NCBI GenBank assembly: GCA_902767915.1
Contig: CACXJE010000007.1
Span: forward strand, 62,001 to 126,000
Origin: Oscillospiraceae bacterium
GTDB lineage: Bacteria; Bacillota; Clostridia; Oscillospirales; Oscillospiraceae
Length of the DNA stretch: 64,000 nucleotides
Reading direction: 5' to 3'
Shown piece after piece: positions 50,928 through 58,300 of the stretch (the first letter of the stretch is position 1; every line of letters starts with the position of its first letter). Position numbers and translations under genes: made by a program. Below the pieces are notes generated by a model, which made no database searches, was not told where the DNA came from, and saw nothing but the letters and a program-made list of their open reading frames with translations.

Positions 50928-51606
50928 TTGATTCCGCCTTCTTTCGGATGATTGCAATCATCTCCGCCACCACCTGATCAACGGTCAGATAGGAGCAGTC
51001 CAGGACCTCGGCGTCTTCGGCACACTTCAGGGGCGCGATCTTCCGGTTCATATCGGCCTCGTCCCGCTTCACCACGTCGGTGTACACGTCCTCATAGCGG
51101 ACGTTCTCCCCCTTGGCCTGCAGCTCCTTGAACCGCCGATCGGCCCGGACCTCCGCGGAGGCGGTCAGATAGACCTTGACCTGGGCATTGGGCAGCACCA
51201 CGGTGCCGATGTCCCGGCCGTCCATCACCACATTGCGGGTGGCAGCCAGATTCCGCTGCATGTCCAGCAGATAGTCCCGGACGCAGCTCTGGGCCGCCAC
51301 GCCGGAGGCCATCATGGACATCTCCGGGGTCCGGATCCGGTCGGTGACGTCGTCGCCGTTCAGGATCATATGCTGCAGACCGTCCTCGCCGTAGACGATC
51401 TCGATGTTGACGTCGTCGATGCAGCGCTTTATGCCGTCGGCATCCTTGGGGCCGATGCCCATCAGGCTCATGTGGTAGCCCACGGTGCGGTAGATGGCGC
51501 CGGTGTCCACGTAGAGATAGCCCAGCTCCTTGGCAACCCGCTTGGCGATGGTACTCTTGCCTGCCCCGGCGGGGCCGTCAATGGCGACGGAAATATACTT
51601 GTCCAT
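50920..51606 (-). CDS. cmk: Cytidylate kinase
   Basis: 228 residues, the usual size. Phosphorylates CMP/dCMP. P-loop GPAGAGKST (10-18), DTGAIYRTVG, the GDDVTDRIRTPEM segment and VMDGRDIGTVVLPNA are canonical. The start follows CAGGAGG. First gene of the cmk-plsC-ispH/rpsA operon, a common clustering in Clostridia. Confidence 0.96.
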   Translation of the reverse strand: MDKYISVAIDGPAGAGKSTIAKRVAKELGYLYVDTGAIYRTVGYHMSLMGIGPKDADGIKRCIDDVNIEIVYGEDGLQHMILNGDDVTDRIRTPEMSMMASGVAAQSCVRDYLLDMQRNLAATRNVVMDGRDIGTVVLPNAQVKVYLTASAEVRADRRFKELQAKGENVRYEDVYTDVVKRDEADMNRKIAPLKCAEDAEVLDCSYLTVDQVVAEMIAIIRKKAESNG

Positions 51607-51621
51607 ATGTAAACCTCCTGT

Positions 51622-51720
51622 GTTGAGAATTGAGAATTGAGAGTTGAGAATTGAGAATTATTTCCTATGTAGGGACAAGCACCTGTGCCCTTCATGGGTA
51701 TTGCTTGTCCGCGGTTTTGC
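51622..51720. repeat. AATTGAGAATTGAGAGTTGA repeat and a GTAGGGACAAGC unit
   Basis: About four AATTGAGA/AGTTGAGA units are followed by GTAGGGACAAGCAC..GCTTGTCCGC, a GTAG hairpin with an enlarged loop. Confidence 0.7.
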
Positions 51721-51733
51721 GGAAAGCTCAGAA

Positions 51734-52159
51734 TCAACAGCGGTGCGTTTCTTCCGAAAAGCCCTCGGGCCATTGCAGCTGGTCCAGGAACACCGATTCA
51801 CACGCCGCTTCAAAGCACAAGCCCTGCAGCGATTCTTGTGGCTTGCGCATTTTCCAAGCATTCACGGCGCCTTCAGCCGCTTCCTTGTCGCCGAAAAAGC
51901 CAAGAATGTGCCAGTCCTCTTCCTCGAACGTATCGTCATGAATCCAGACCCACGCCTGATAAACAGCAGCGTTTTCCGGTTCGGAGTCGGCAACTGCCCG
52001 CGGAACGATTTAATATCCCTCTGGGTGATCCCGGAATCCCGGAAGCACGGAGCTTTCCGCAATCGCGGCGCGAGCCTTTTCCGGCGTTGAAAAATGACCA
52101 AGGGATTTGAGCTTTCCGCCGTCATGGCTGTGCAGAAGCTCATAAATAAACATTGTCAT
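51734..52159 (-). pseudogene. DUF7336-like gene interrupted by one in-frame stop codon
   Basis: Reading from ATG at 52159 gives MTMFIYELLHSHDGGK..STPEKARAAI..LPGFRDHPEGY, which resembles the N-terminal pattern of DUF7336 proteins. A TAA (52010-52012) follows at codon 50. The same frame then stays open for 91 codons (IVPRAVADSEPENAAVYQAW onward, with HILGFFGDKEAAEGAVNAW) to a TGA at 51734. The stop falls where homologues have a residue before Ile, so a single base change explains it. Sequencing error or recoding cannot be ruled out. There is no strong ribosome-binding site (CGGAG). Confidence 0.65.
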
Positions 52160-52199
52160 TGCTTTGTCGCTCCGTCCTTGCGGGCCGCGGCGGAACAAG

Positions 52200-52437
52200 G
52201 AACGCTTAACCCTGCAGCGTGGGTGGGTATTGGAATTTGCCTGCGGCAAATTGCATTCGTTCCGAATGCCGGACAAGCACGGCTTGTCCCTACGGCATAG
52301 AGGGGAGGATTCCGCCTCTGGCGGGCGGGGAACAAGGGCCGATGTGGGCATCGGCCCCTACGGGCGGGACTTCTGCCTCGGGCGGGCGATCAATGATCGC
52401 CCCTACGGTTTAATTCTTACTTATTACTTCTTACTTA
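52200..52437. repeat. GTAG palindrome chain and TTCTTACTTATTAC minisatellite
   Basis: GGAATTTGCCTGCGGCAAAT, CATTCGTTCCGAATG and GGACAAGCACGGCTTGTCC-CTAC (sister of 7199-7265), then GGGCCGATG..CATCGGCCCCTAC, GGGCGATCAATGATCGCCCCTAC, and three units of TACTTCTTACTTAT reaching the YhiN-type gene's stop codon. Confidence 0.82.
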
Positions 52438-53823
52438 TTACTTCTTACTTGCGGCGGCGGCCTGTGCCGCTGCGAAGCCTGTGGCCCAGGCGATCTGCAG
52501 GTTGAAGCCGCCGGTGTAGGCGTCCACGTCGATGACCTCCCCGGCGAAGTAGAGGCCGGGCACCAGCTTGCTTTCCATGGTTTTGGGGTCGATCTCCTTG
52601 ACGCTGACGCCGCCGGAGGTGACGATGGCCTCCTCCACGGGGCGCTTGCCGCTGATCTCCACGGTGAAATGCTTGGTCAGCTCCAGCAGCTGCCGGCGCT
52701 GCTCCTTGGTAATAGAGTGGACCTTGGTATCCCCAGGGATGCCGGACCGCTCCACCATCACCGGGATCATGGTCTTGGGATAGAGCCCCGACAGGGCGTT
52801 TTCAAAGCTGCGGTTCTGCACCGCGCCGAAGTCCCGGAGGATCCGGGCGTCCAGGGCGGCCTCGTCCAGGGCGGGCTTCAGATCGATGGAAATGAGGTAA
52901 GCCTTCCCCTGCTCCATGTGGGCGGAAGCCGAGAGGATCACCGGGCCGGAAAGGCCGAAGTGGGTGAAGAGCAGCTCGCCAAATTCTTCAAAGACGGGCT
53001 TGCCAATACCGGAGGGAGCGGACAAGCAAGGCTTGTCCCTACAGGCATCGTCGGAAGGAGCGTCATAGAGCCTGACGTTGACGTTTTTCAGGGCCAGGCC
53101 CTGCATTTTGGCGCACCAGGGGCCCTCCTCCACCAGAGGAACCAGGGAGCCCACGGGCGGGACGATGCTGTGGCCCAGGGCCTTGGCCATCCGATAGCCG
53201 TCGCCGGTGGAGCCGGTGGCGGGATAGGATTTGCCGCCGGTGGCCAGGATCACGGCGGAAGCATGGAAGTCGCCCCGGTCTGTGTGGACGCCGCTGACAA
53301 CGGAGGGCGGGGAATACGGATTGCCACGACCAGTCTGCGGACTGGTCTCGCAATGACAAGACCGAGACGTTTCCGTTGCAGGGGCGGTCATTGGCCGCCC
53401 GCCGTTTTCCGTTAGGATTTCCTTGGCCCGGGCACGGCGGATCTCCACCCCGGCATAGCCCAGGGCGGTTTTCAGCGCGTCGATCACCGAGGCGGATTTG
53501 TCCGACACCGGGAAGACCCGATTGCCCCGCTCGGTCTTGGTCTCGCAGCCGTGGCTTTCAAAAAAGGTGATGGCGTCCTCCGGAGTAAAGCCGGAAAGAG
53601 CGGAATATAAGAAGCGGGCGTTTCTCGGGACGTTTTTCAGAACCTCCTGCCAGGAGCAGTTGTTGGTAAGGTTGCAGCGGCCCTTGCCCGTGATGTACAG
53701 TTTTTTGCCCAGGCGTTCGTTGGGCTCCAGCAGCAGGACCTTGGCCCCGGCGTAGCCCGCCTGAATGGCGGCAAACATGCCGGCAGCACCGCCACCGATC
53801 ACGATTACGTCGTATTGCGTCAT
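52438..53823 (-). CDS. NAD(P)/FAD-dependent oxidoreductase, YhiN/BaiN (HI0933) family
   Basis: 461 residues; relatives are usually about 410-420. DVIVIGGGAAGMFAAIQAG (FAD-binding), KGRCNLTNN, ATGGKSYPATGSTGDGY and the C-terminal GLYFAGEVIDVDAYTGGFNLQIAWATG are family hallmarks. Two stretches break family similarity and are repeat-encoded: residues about 140-168 (RSCHCETSPQTGRG region, 53318-53403) and about 259-268 (CRDKPCLS, 53018-53046). Both keep the frame. The start follows AAAGGAAT. Bile-acid BaiN activity is only one member's function and should not be assumed. Confidence 0.88.
   Translation of the reverse strand: MTQYDVIVIGGGAAGMFAAIQAGYAGAKVLLLEPNERLGKKLYITGKGRCNLTNNCSWQEVLKNVPRNARFLYSALSGFTPEDAITFFESHGCETKTERGNRVFPVSDKSASVIDALKTALGYAGVEIRRARAKEILTENGGRPMTAPATETSRSCHCETSPQTGRGNPYSPPSVVSGVHTDRGDFHASAVILATGGKSYPATGSTGDGYRMAKALGHSIVPPVGSLVPLVEEGPWCAKMQGLALKNVNVRLYDAPSDDACRDKPCLSAPSGIGKPVFEEFGELLFTHFGLSGPVILSASAHMEQGKAYLISIDLKPALDEAALDARILRDFGAVQNRSFENALSGLYPKTMIPVMVERSGIPGDTKVHSITKEQRRQLLELTKHFTVEISGKRPVEEAIVTSGGVSVKEIDPKTMESKLVPGLYFAGEVIDVDAYTGGFNLQIAWATGFAAAQAAAASKK
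53018..53046. repeat. GTAG palindrome inside the YhiN-type gene (a)
   Basis: GCGGACAAGCAAGGCTTGTC followed by CCTAC. In frame; encodes CRDKPCLS. Confidence 0.78.
53318..53403. repeat. Two repeat units inside the YhiN-type gene (b)
   Basis: ATTGCCACGACCAGTCTGCG..TCTCGCAATGACA, the TCATTGCGAG/GTGGCAAT family also at 63513-63602, followed by AGGGGCGGTCATTGGCCGCC. In frame. Confidence 0.8.
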
Positions 53824-53835
53824 AGTGATTCCTTT

Positions 53836-53940
53836 CGAGTTGAAAGTGGAAAGTTGAAAGTTGAAAATGAATGTGTTTTTCAAATAGCAATTTGAAAAAC
53901 TCCGATAACTTTCAATTTTCAACTTTCAATTTTCAACTGC
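53836..53940. repeat. AT-rich TTGAAAA element between the YhiN-type and pseudouridine synthase genes
   Basis: AGTTGAAAGTGGAAAGTTGA repeats, palindrome TTTTTCAAATAGCAATTTGA (AAAA), then CTTTCAATTTTCAACTTTCA. It spans the end of the pseudouridine synthase gene, encoding its last residues (LQQLKIES). Confidence 0.8.
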
Positions 53941-54833
53941 TGCAGCTCCGCCTCGCTCAGCTCCCGCCACTGGCCGGGCTTCAGCTCGCCCAGCTTCAGA
54001 GGGCCCTCGGCCACCCGCTTGAGGCGGGTCGGGGTCAGACCGGCGGCCTGGGCCATACGGCGGATCTGCCGGTTGCGGCCCTCGTGGATGGTGATCTCCA
54101 GCAGGGCGGTGGCGCCGCGCGTCATCGTTTCGATTTTGTCGTCCTGAGCGGAGCGCAGCGGAGTCGAAGGACCCGTTCCCGCGTCCCCGGTTCCCGATTC
54201 CCGATTCCCGATTCCCTGCCCTGTTGCCTCATCGGAGCGGGGTTCCTGTGGCGAGCAATGCTCGCCGCTACAGGCGGGTGCGTCCCCTGTTGCCTGTTGC
54301 CTGTTGCCTGTTGCCTGACGCACCCACACCAGCCGAACCTCCGGTGGCTTGATCCGGTAGCCGTCCAGTTCGATGGGGCGTCGCAGCAGAGCGAGCGCTC
54401 CCTCCTGCCAGTCGGAGACCCAGAGGTGATAGGTCTTGTTCACCTCGCCTCCGGGATGGGTCAGAGCGTTGGCAAGGGTCCCGTCGTTCGTCATCAGCAG
54501 CAGGCCCTCGGAGAATTGGTCCAGCCGGCCCACCGGATAGAGCCGGGGCAGGTCCCCGGGCAGCAGCTGCGCCACGGTGGGTCTCCCCTTCTCGTCGGAA
54601 AGGGTTGTCACATAGCCCCGGGGCTTATAGAGCAGGATCGTTGTGGTCCGGACAGGGGCCGCCGGCAGGAGGCTCCCGTTCACAAGGATTTCATCCTGTT
54701 CCGGATCCGCGGAATCGCCAAGCCGGGCAAGGTCTCCGTTTACGGTGACCTTGCCCTCCCGGATCCATTCCTCCGCCCTGCGCCGGGAACAGAGCCCGGC
54801 GGCGGAGATCAATTTCTGTAAGCGTTCTATCAT
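53919..54833 (-). CDS. Pseudouridine synthase, RsuA/RluB family
   Basis: 304 residues against about 240 in relatives. S4 domain at the N-terminus (RLQKLISAAGLCSRRRAEEWI), then GRLDQFSEGLLLMTND with the catalytic Asp, and late EGRNRQIRRM. Between VRLVWV (about 169) and TRGATALLEI (about 238) some 65 residues are encoded by a stack of repeats (54125-54322) in frame, rich in Gly/Ser/Thr/Gln. The insert lies after the catalytic Asp, before the conserved C-terminal strand. The start has a poor ribosome-binding site. Close to the scp/ytfJ/dacF group, as in many Clostridia. Confidence 0.88.
   Translation of the reverse strand: MIERLQKLISAAGLCSRRRAEEWIREGKVTVNGDLARLGDSADPEQDEILVNGSLLPAAPVRTTTILLYKPRGYVTTLSDEKGRPTVAQLLPGDLPRLYPVGRLDQFSEGLLLMTNDGTLANALTHPGGEVNKTYHLWVSDWQEGALALLRRPIELDGYRIKPPEVRLVWVRQATGNRQQATGDAPACSGEHCSPQEPRSDEATGQGIGNRESGTGDAGTGPSTPLRSAQDDKIETMTRGATALLEITIHEGRNRQIRRMAQAAGLTPTRLKRVAEGPLKLGELKPGQWRELSEAELQQLKIES
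54125..54322. repeat. Repeat stack inserted in frame in the pseudouridine synthase gene
   Basis: GTCCTGAGCGGAGCGCAGCG (a widespread TCCTGAGCG/CGAAGGA element), TCCCGATTCCCGATTCCCGA minisatellite, GTGGCGAGCAATGCTCGCCGCTAC, and four units of the GTTGCCT minisatellite. All are open in the gene's frame. Confidence 0.85.
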
Positions 54834-54854
54834 AGCTGTAAGCCGTCGTATTCG

Positions 54855-55000
54855 AATTGACAATTGAGAATTAACGGAGATATCGTTTGCTGACGCAAAC
54901 GATGCATACTTCGTATGCGTGGCGAACAATGTTCGCCGCTACGGCGTGTTTACTGAACAAAGCCGATCGCGAGAATCACAATTTGCAAAACGCAATCATT
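54855..55000. repeat. Repeat block between the pseudouridine synthase and dacF-like genes
   Basis: GAATTGACAATTGAGAATTA, then GTTTGCTGACGCAAAC, GCATACTTCGTATGC and GGCGAACAATGTTCGCCGCTAC (inverted copy of 39186-39255), then TTTGCAAAACGCAATC. No gene. Confidence 0.8.
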
Positions 55001-55801
55001 TCAATGATCAATTGCATACGCCCAGTCGTACAGGGCGCAGTGGTCCTGCCAGTCGTCGGGCGCATTGAGGGTCACGCAGATCAGAGTTCTGCCGCCCCGC
55101 TGGCAGGCGCTGACCAGGATCCGGCCCGCGGCCTTGGTATAGCCGGTCTTCACGCCGATGCAGCCCTCACAGCGCCAAAGCAGCTTATTGTGATTGGTCA
55201 GGGTCCGGTCCCCGTCCACGGTGATGGTCTTGGTGGAGACCACCCGGCGGAAGGTCTCGTCCCGCAGGGCCGCCGCGGTCAGCGTCGCCAGGTCCCGGGC
55301 GGTGCTGTAATTGCCCTCGCTGTCCAGCCCGTGGGGGTTGGCATACGAAGTATTTTCCATGCCCAGAGCCCGGGCCGCCCGGTTCATCCGGGCCGTAAAG
55401 GCCTCCTGGCTGCCTCGGCAGGCCACCGCCAGGGTCACCGCCGCGTCATTGCCGGAGTGGAGCATCAGCCCGTAGAGCAAAGCTTCGCCGGTGAGGGTCT
55501 CCCCCTCCTGCAGATACAGGGAGGAGCCCTCCACGCCCACCGCTTCCGGGGGCACCGAATAGGTTTCCTCCAGATCCAGATCCCGACAGACCAGCCAGCC
55601 CGTCATGATTTTGGTGGTGGAGGCGATCAGGCTCCGCTGATCCGGGTTTTTCGCATAGAGAACCTCACCGGTCTCCGCGTCCGTCACAATCGCGCATTGG
55701 GCGGAAACAGACGGGGCAGACGCCGGCGCAGCGGCTGCGGGCAGACTGAGACAGCCGACGGCTGTCAGAATCGCCGCCAGCAGGGAAATCGTTCGTTTCA
55801 T
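55001..55801 (-). CDS. dacF: D-alanyl-D-alanine carboxypeptidase (penicillin-binding protein, S11)
   Basis: 266 residues. Signal peptide (1-25, cleavage near AAAAP), then S11 motifs: STTK (nucleophile Ser61, Lys64), SGN and KTG (VKTGYTKAAG). Trims D-Ala from peptidoglycan stem peptides outside the membrane. The short form without a long C-terminal anchor region suggests a secreted enzyme. Placement next to ytfJ, DUF2953, scpB and scpA matches the DacF neighbourhood linked to spore cortex formation. Confidence 0.88.
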   Translation of the reverse strand: MKRTISLLAAILTAVGCLSLPAAAAPASAPSVSAQCAIVTDAETGEVLYAKNPDQRSLIASTTKIMTGWLVCRDLDLEETYSVPPEAVGVEGSSLYLQEGETLTGEALLYGLMLHSGNDAAVTLAVACRGSQEAFTARMNRAARALGMENTSYANPHGLDSEGNYSTARDLATLTAAALRDETFRRVVSTKTITVDGDRTLTNHNKLLWRCEGCIGVKTGYTKAAGRILVSACQRGGRTLICVTLNAPDDWQDHCALYDWAYAIDH

Positions 55802-55852
55802 ATTTCATCACCCGGTTCAGTTTTCCCCGAATCGGGACGAAATATGCGGATT

Positions 55853-55985
55853 TTTGCAAATCGGGGTTTGTGGGGATGATTCCGTAGGGGCCGATGCCCA
55901 CATCGGCCCTCCGTATCATCCGGGGAAAGGGCCGATGTGGGCATCGGCCCCTACGGGCGTTTCCGCCCGAAAAATCCGAATTTGG
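55853..55985. repeat. GTAG palindromes between the dacF-like gene and ytfJ
   Basis: AAATCGGGGTTTGTGGGGAT; GTAGGGGCCGATGCCCACATCGGCCC; GGGCCGATGTGGGCATCGGCCCCTAC; then AAAAATCCGAATTTGG at the ytfJ 3' end. Confidence 0.8.
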
Positions 55986-55988
55986 CGC

Positions 55989-56390
55989 TCAGGCCTCGTC
56001 CTTGGTCTTGCGGCTGTCCAGGAAGTCGGCCAGCTTGTCCAGCAGGTCGGGCGCCTGCTCCACCACCCGGTCAATGGTGCTGCTGGCGGGCTCCGCCACG
56101 GGCAGCATCCGGACGCTGTCGCCCTTGATGATCAGGAAGGCCACGGGATTGATGTTCACGCCCGCGCCGATGCCGCCGCCGAAGGGATCCTTCTTGGCGG
56201 ACAGAGCGTTCTTGGTGGCAAAGTCGCTGCCGCCGCCGCCCATGCCGATGTGGACCTTGGAAATCGGGATGATGGTGGTGCCGTCGCCCACGTTGATAGG
56301 CTTGCCGATGATGGTGTTTACGTCCACCACCCGCTGGAGCTTCTCCATGGAGGAGGTCAGCATTTCAGAAATATTGTTATTCATATTCAT
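55989..56390 (-). CDS. ytfJ: GerW family sporulation protein YtfJ
   Basis: 133 residues. VVDVNTIIGKPINVGDGTTIIPISKVHIGMGGGG and FGGGIGAGVNINPVAFLIIK are the family core. In Bacillus, YtfJ (GerW) is a forespore product needed for normal germination response. It overlaps the DUF2953 gene by four bases (ATGA), a classic Clostridia pair. Confidence 0.93.
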   Translation of the reverse strand: MNMNNNISEMLTSSMEKLQRVVDVNTIIGKPINVGDGTTIIPISKVHIGMGGGGSDFATKNALSAKKDPFGGGIGAGVNINPVAFLIIKGDSVRMLPVAEPASSTIDRVVEQAPDLLDKLADFLDSRKTKDEA

Positions 56391-57139
56391 ACCGCCTTTT
56401 CAAGTCGTTTATTCTGCTGGTTTTTGGATTCGGAGGCCGCCGGGAGCTGCTTTTCCCCTTCGGAGGTTTCGGCTCGTTCGGTCTTTTTCTGCTTTTTCTC
56501 TTTTTTGGAGGCGATCAGGAGCTTGATGGCCCGGAAGGCGTAGCGCAGCAGCATCAGCACGACGCCGCCCACCCGGAGCCGGACGTAGATCTCCGCCTCC
56601 ACGTCGGTCTTGTCCGCCACAAAGTCGGGATAGACCACCAGATGCCGCTCCTTGATCTTAAAGGCCTGCTCCAGCAGGGGAATCATGGCCCCGATCACGG
56701 CCCAGGCCTTGCCGTTGGTTTCCGCCAGCTTGGCCGGGTCGCCCCCCGCCAGCGCTGCCCGGACGTTCAGCTTCCGGATGCAGAGCCGCCGGTGGAAGAA
56801 CTCACCGACGAACCGGACGCCCAGCTTTGCCCAGGGCAGCAGGCCCGAGATCTTGTCGGTGATGGGCTGCTTGGGCTTCGGGGGCTCCGGGGGCTTTGCT
56901 ATCAGTCTCTGGGCCTGCTTCTTTTTCTTTTTTTCGGCCTTCTTGGCCTCTTTTTTCGTCTTTTTGGCCTTGGCCTTTTCGATCTGCTTCCGGGTCTTGG
57001 GCTTCTTGGGCAGGATCTTCAACCGCAGGAAGGCCAGAACCAGCTTCAGCTCCACGTCTCCGTGGTAGCGGAAGATCACGCCCACGGGGATCATGCCGAT
57101 CAGAAGCAGTACGCCGAGTATGATCAGCAATACCTTCAT
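56387..57139 (-). CDS. DUF2953 domain-containing protein
   Basis: 250 residues. An N-terminal membrane helix, a Lys-rich segment (about 45-80), the DUF2953 core (VRFVGEFFHRRLCIRKLNVRAALAGGDPAKLAETNGKAWAVIG) and a second hydrophobic segment, then a charged tail. Usually adjacent to ytfJ and linked to sporulation by context only. It overlaps both neighbours by four bases. Confidence 0.88.
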   Translation of the reverse strand: MKVLLIILGVLLLIGMIPVGVIFRYHGDVELKLVLAFLRLKILPKKPKTRKQIEKAKAKKTKKEAKKAEKKKKKQAQRLIAKPPEPPKPKQPITDKISGLLPWAKLGVRFVGEFFHRRLCIRKLNVRAALAGGDPAKLAETNGKAWAVIGAMIPLLEQAFKIKERHLVVYPDFVADKTDVEAEIYVRLRVGGVVLMLLRYAFRAIKLLIASKKEKKQKKTERAETSEGEKQLPAASESKNQQNKRLEKAV

Positions 57140-57717
57140 TCGGTCACCTCCTGGGGCTCCCGCCCAGCTTCGGCCTCCGGCTGCTCCGGAAGGCCCTGGT
57201 CAAAGCGGGTCAGCTCCATCTCCGGCAGCTCCTCCAGAGAGGACAGGCCGAAGGTCCGCAGGAAATCCGGCGTGGTCCGGTAGAGGATCGGTCTGCCGGG
57301 GGCGTTGAGCCGGCCGCTTTCCTCGATCAGCTTTTTATTGAGCAGGGCGGACACGCTGTAGGAGCTGTCCACGCCCCGGATCTGCTCCACCAGGGTTTTC
57401 GTGGTGGGCTGATAGTAGGCGATCACGGTCAGGGTCTCCAGCTGGGAGGCGGAAAGCTTGGGGGGCTTCCGGGTCTCCAGGGCCTTTGTGACCCAGGGGG
57501 CCAGCTCGTTGGCCGAGCACATCTGCCAGCTGCTTTCCAGCCGCAGGATCCGGATGCCCCGCCGCTCAAAGGCGTAGCGGTCCATCAGCTCCTTCATGGC
57601 CTCCTGCACCTCCTCCGGGGCACACTCCGCCGCAAAGGCAAGCCGATCCGTTTCCACGGGATCGCCGGAGGCAAACAGAATGGCCTCACAGATGCGGGCA
57701 AGCTCTTTACGGTCCAT
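57136..57717 (-). CDS. scpB: Segregation and condensation protein B
   Basis: 193 residues. Two winged-helix domains: EAILFASGDPVETDRLAFAAEC and LSASQLETLTVIAYYQPTTKTLVEQIRGVDSSYSVSALLNKKLIEESGRLNAPGRPILYRTT are typical of ScpB. With ScpA and SMC it forms the bacterial condensin. Start ATG-GAC seven bases from AAGGAGG; an ATG two codons up overlaps that site. Confidence 0.94.
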   Translation of the reverse strand: MDRKELARICEAILFASGDPVETDRLAFAAECAPEEVQEAMKELMDRYAFERRGIRILRLESSWQMCSANELAPWVTKALETRKPPKLSASQLETLTVIAYYQPTTKTLVEQIRGVDSSYSVSALLNKKLIEESGRLNAPGRPILYRTTPDFLRTFGLSSLEELPEMELTRFDQGLPEQPEAEAGREPQEVTE

Positions 57718-57744
57718 GGGCATCCTCCTTTCCTGTAGGGTGCG

Positions 57745-57820
57745 GCGTAAATAATTGAAAATTGACAGTTGAAAATTGAAAATTGTGGTATCGTTCAAAT
57801 TTCCATTTGAACGATGAAAT
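57745..57820. repeat. AT-rich TTGAAAA element upstream of scpB
   Basis: AATTGAAAATTGACAGTTGA repeats with the palindrome CGTTCAAATTTCCATTTGAACG. Confidence 0.75.
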
Positions 57821-57868
57821 CATTTTGAATACCGCCGTTATGCTGCGGCCAAACGACAAACTATCGTC

Positions 57869-58084
57869 TCAAAAGAAGCAGCTCAGGAGAATCGTGCCTC
57901 CCGCAGCGCCGGCGAGCAGAATCCAAAACCATCGGCGCAGCTTGCGTTCGCCGGGCTTTGCTTTTTGATAGGCCTCTCCGGTTTTGTCCCTCGTTTTCAC
58001 AAACAGGTGCCGCCATACAAAACCGACTGCCAGCGCGGCAAGCAACAGCAGCAGCGTCAAGCCTTTCAGCCCTGTTTCAAGCAT
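57869..58084 (-). CDS. Small two-helix membrane protein (doubtful)
   Basis: 71 residues from ATG at 58084: two hydrophobic segments (GLTLLLLLAALAVGFVWRHLF and WFWILLAGAAGGTILLSCFF) around a Lys/Arg-rich loop. Lies between scpA and scpB on their strand. Weak ribosome-binding site and no known family, so it may be lineage-specific. Confidence 0.45.
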   Translation of the reverse strand: MLETGLKGLTLLLLLAALAVGFVWRHLFVKTRDKTGEAYQKAKPGERKLRRWFWILLAGAAGGTILLSCFF

Positions 58085-58093
58085 GCAATCACC

Positions 58094-58178
58094 CGAAAAC
58101 AATTCCAAATGTTTTTCAAATGGCAATTTGAAAAACACCGAAATTTTCAACTTTCAATTTTCCATTTTCAATTTGTTA
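58094..58178. repeat. AT-rich TTGAAAA element in the scp region
   Basis: Palindrome TTTTTCAAATGGCAATTTGA (AAAA) followed by TTTTCAACTTTCAATTTTCC. Confidence 0.78.
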
Positions 58179-58188
58179 ACGTGGGTGC

Positions 58189-58300
58189 GGCGGGACGGGG
58201 GACCCGTCCCCTACGATGGCGGGACGGGGGACCCGTCCCCTACGACGGCGGGACGGGAAAGCCGTCCCCTACGACGGCGGGACGGGGAACCCGTCCCCTA
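58189..58300. repeat. Four tandem GTAG palindromes abutting scpA
   Basis: Four copies of GCGGGACGGGG(GAC/AAC)CCGTCCCCTAC at a 29-base period. The last CTAC gives the scpA TAG stop. A related unit lies at 63459-63490. Confidence 0.88.

Noticed and set aside
52010..52351. 113-residue frame beginning upstream of the DUF7336-like start
   Set aside because: The first 64 codons translate GTAG palindromes; only the part from 52159 is gene-like, and it is listed as a pseudogene.
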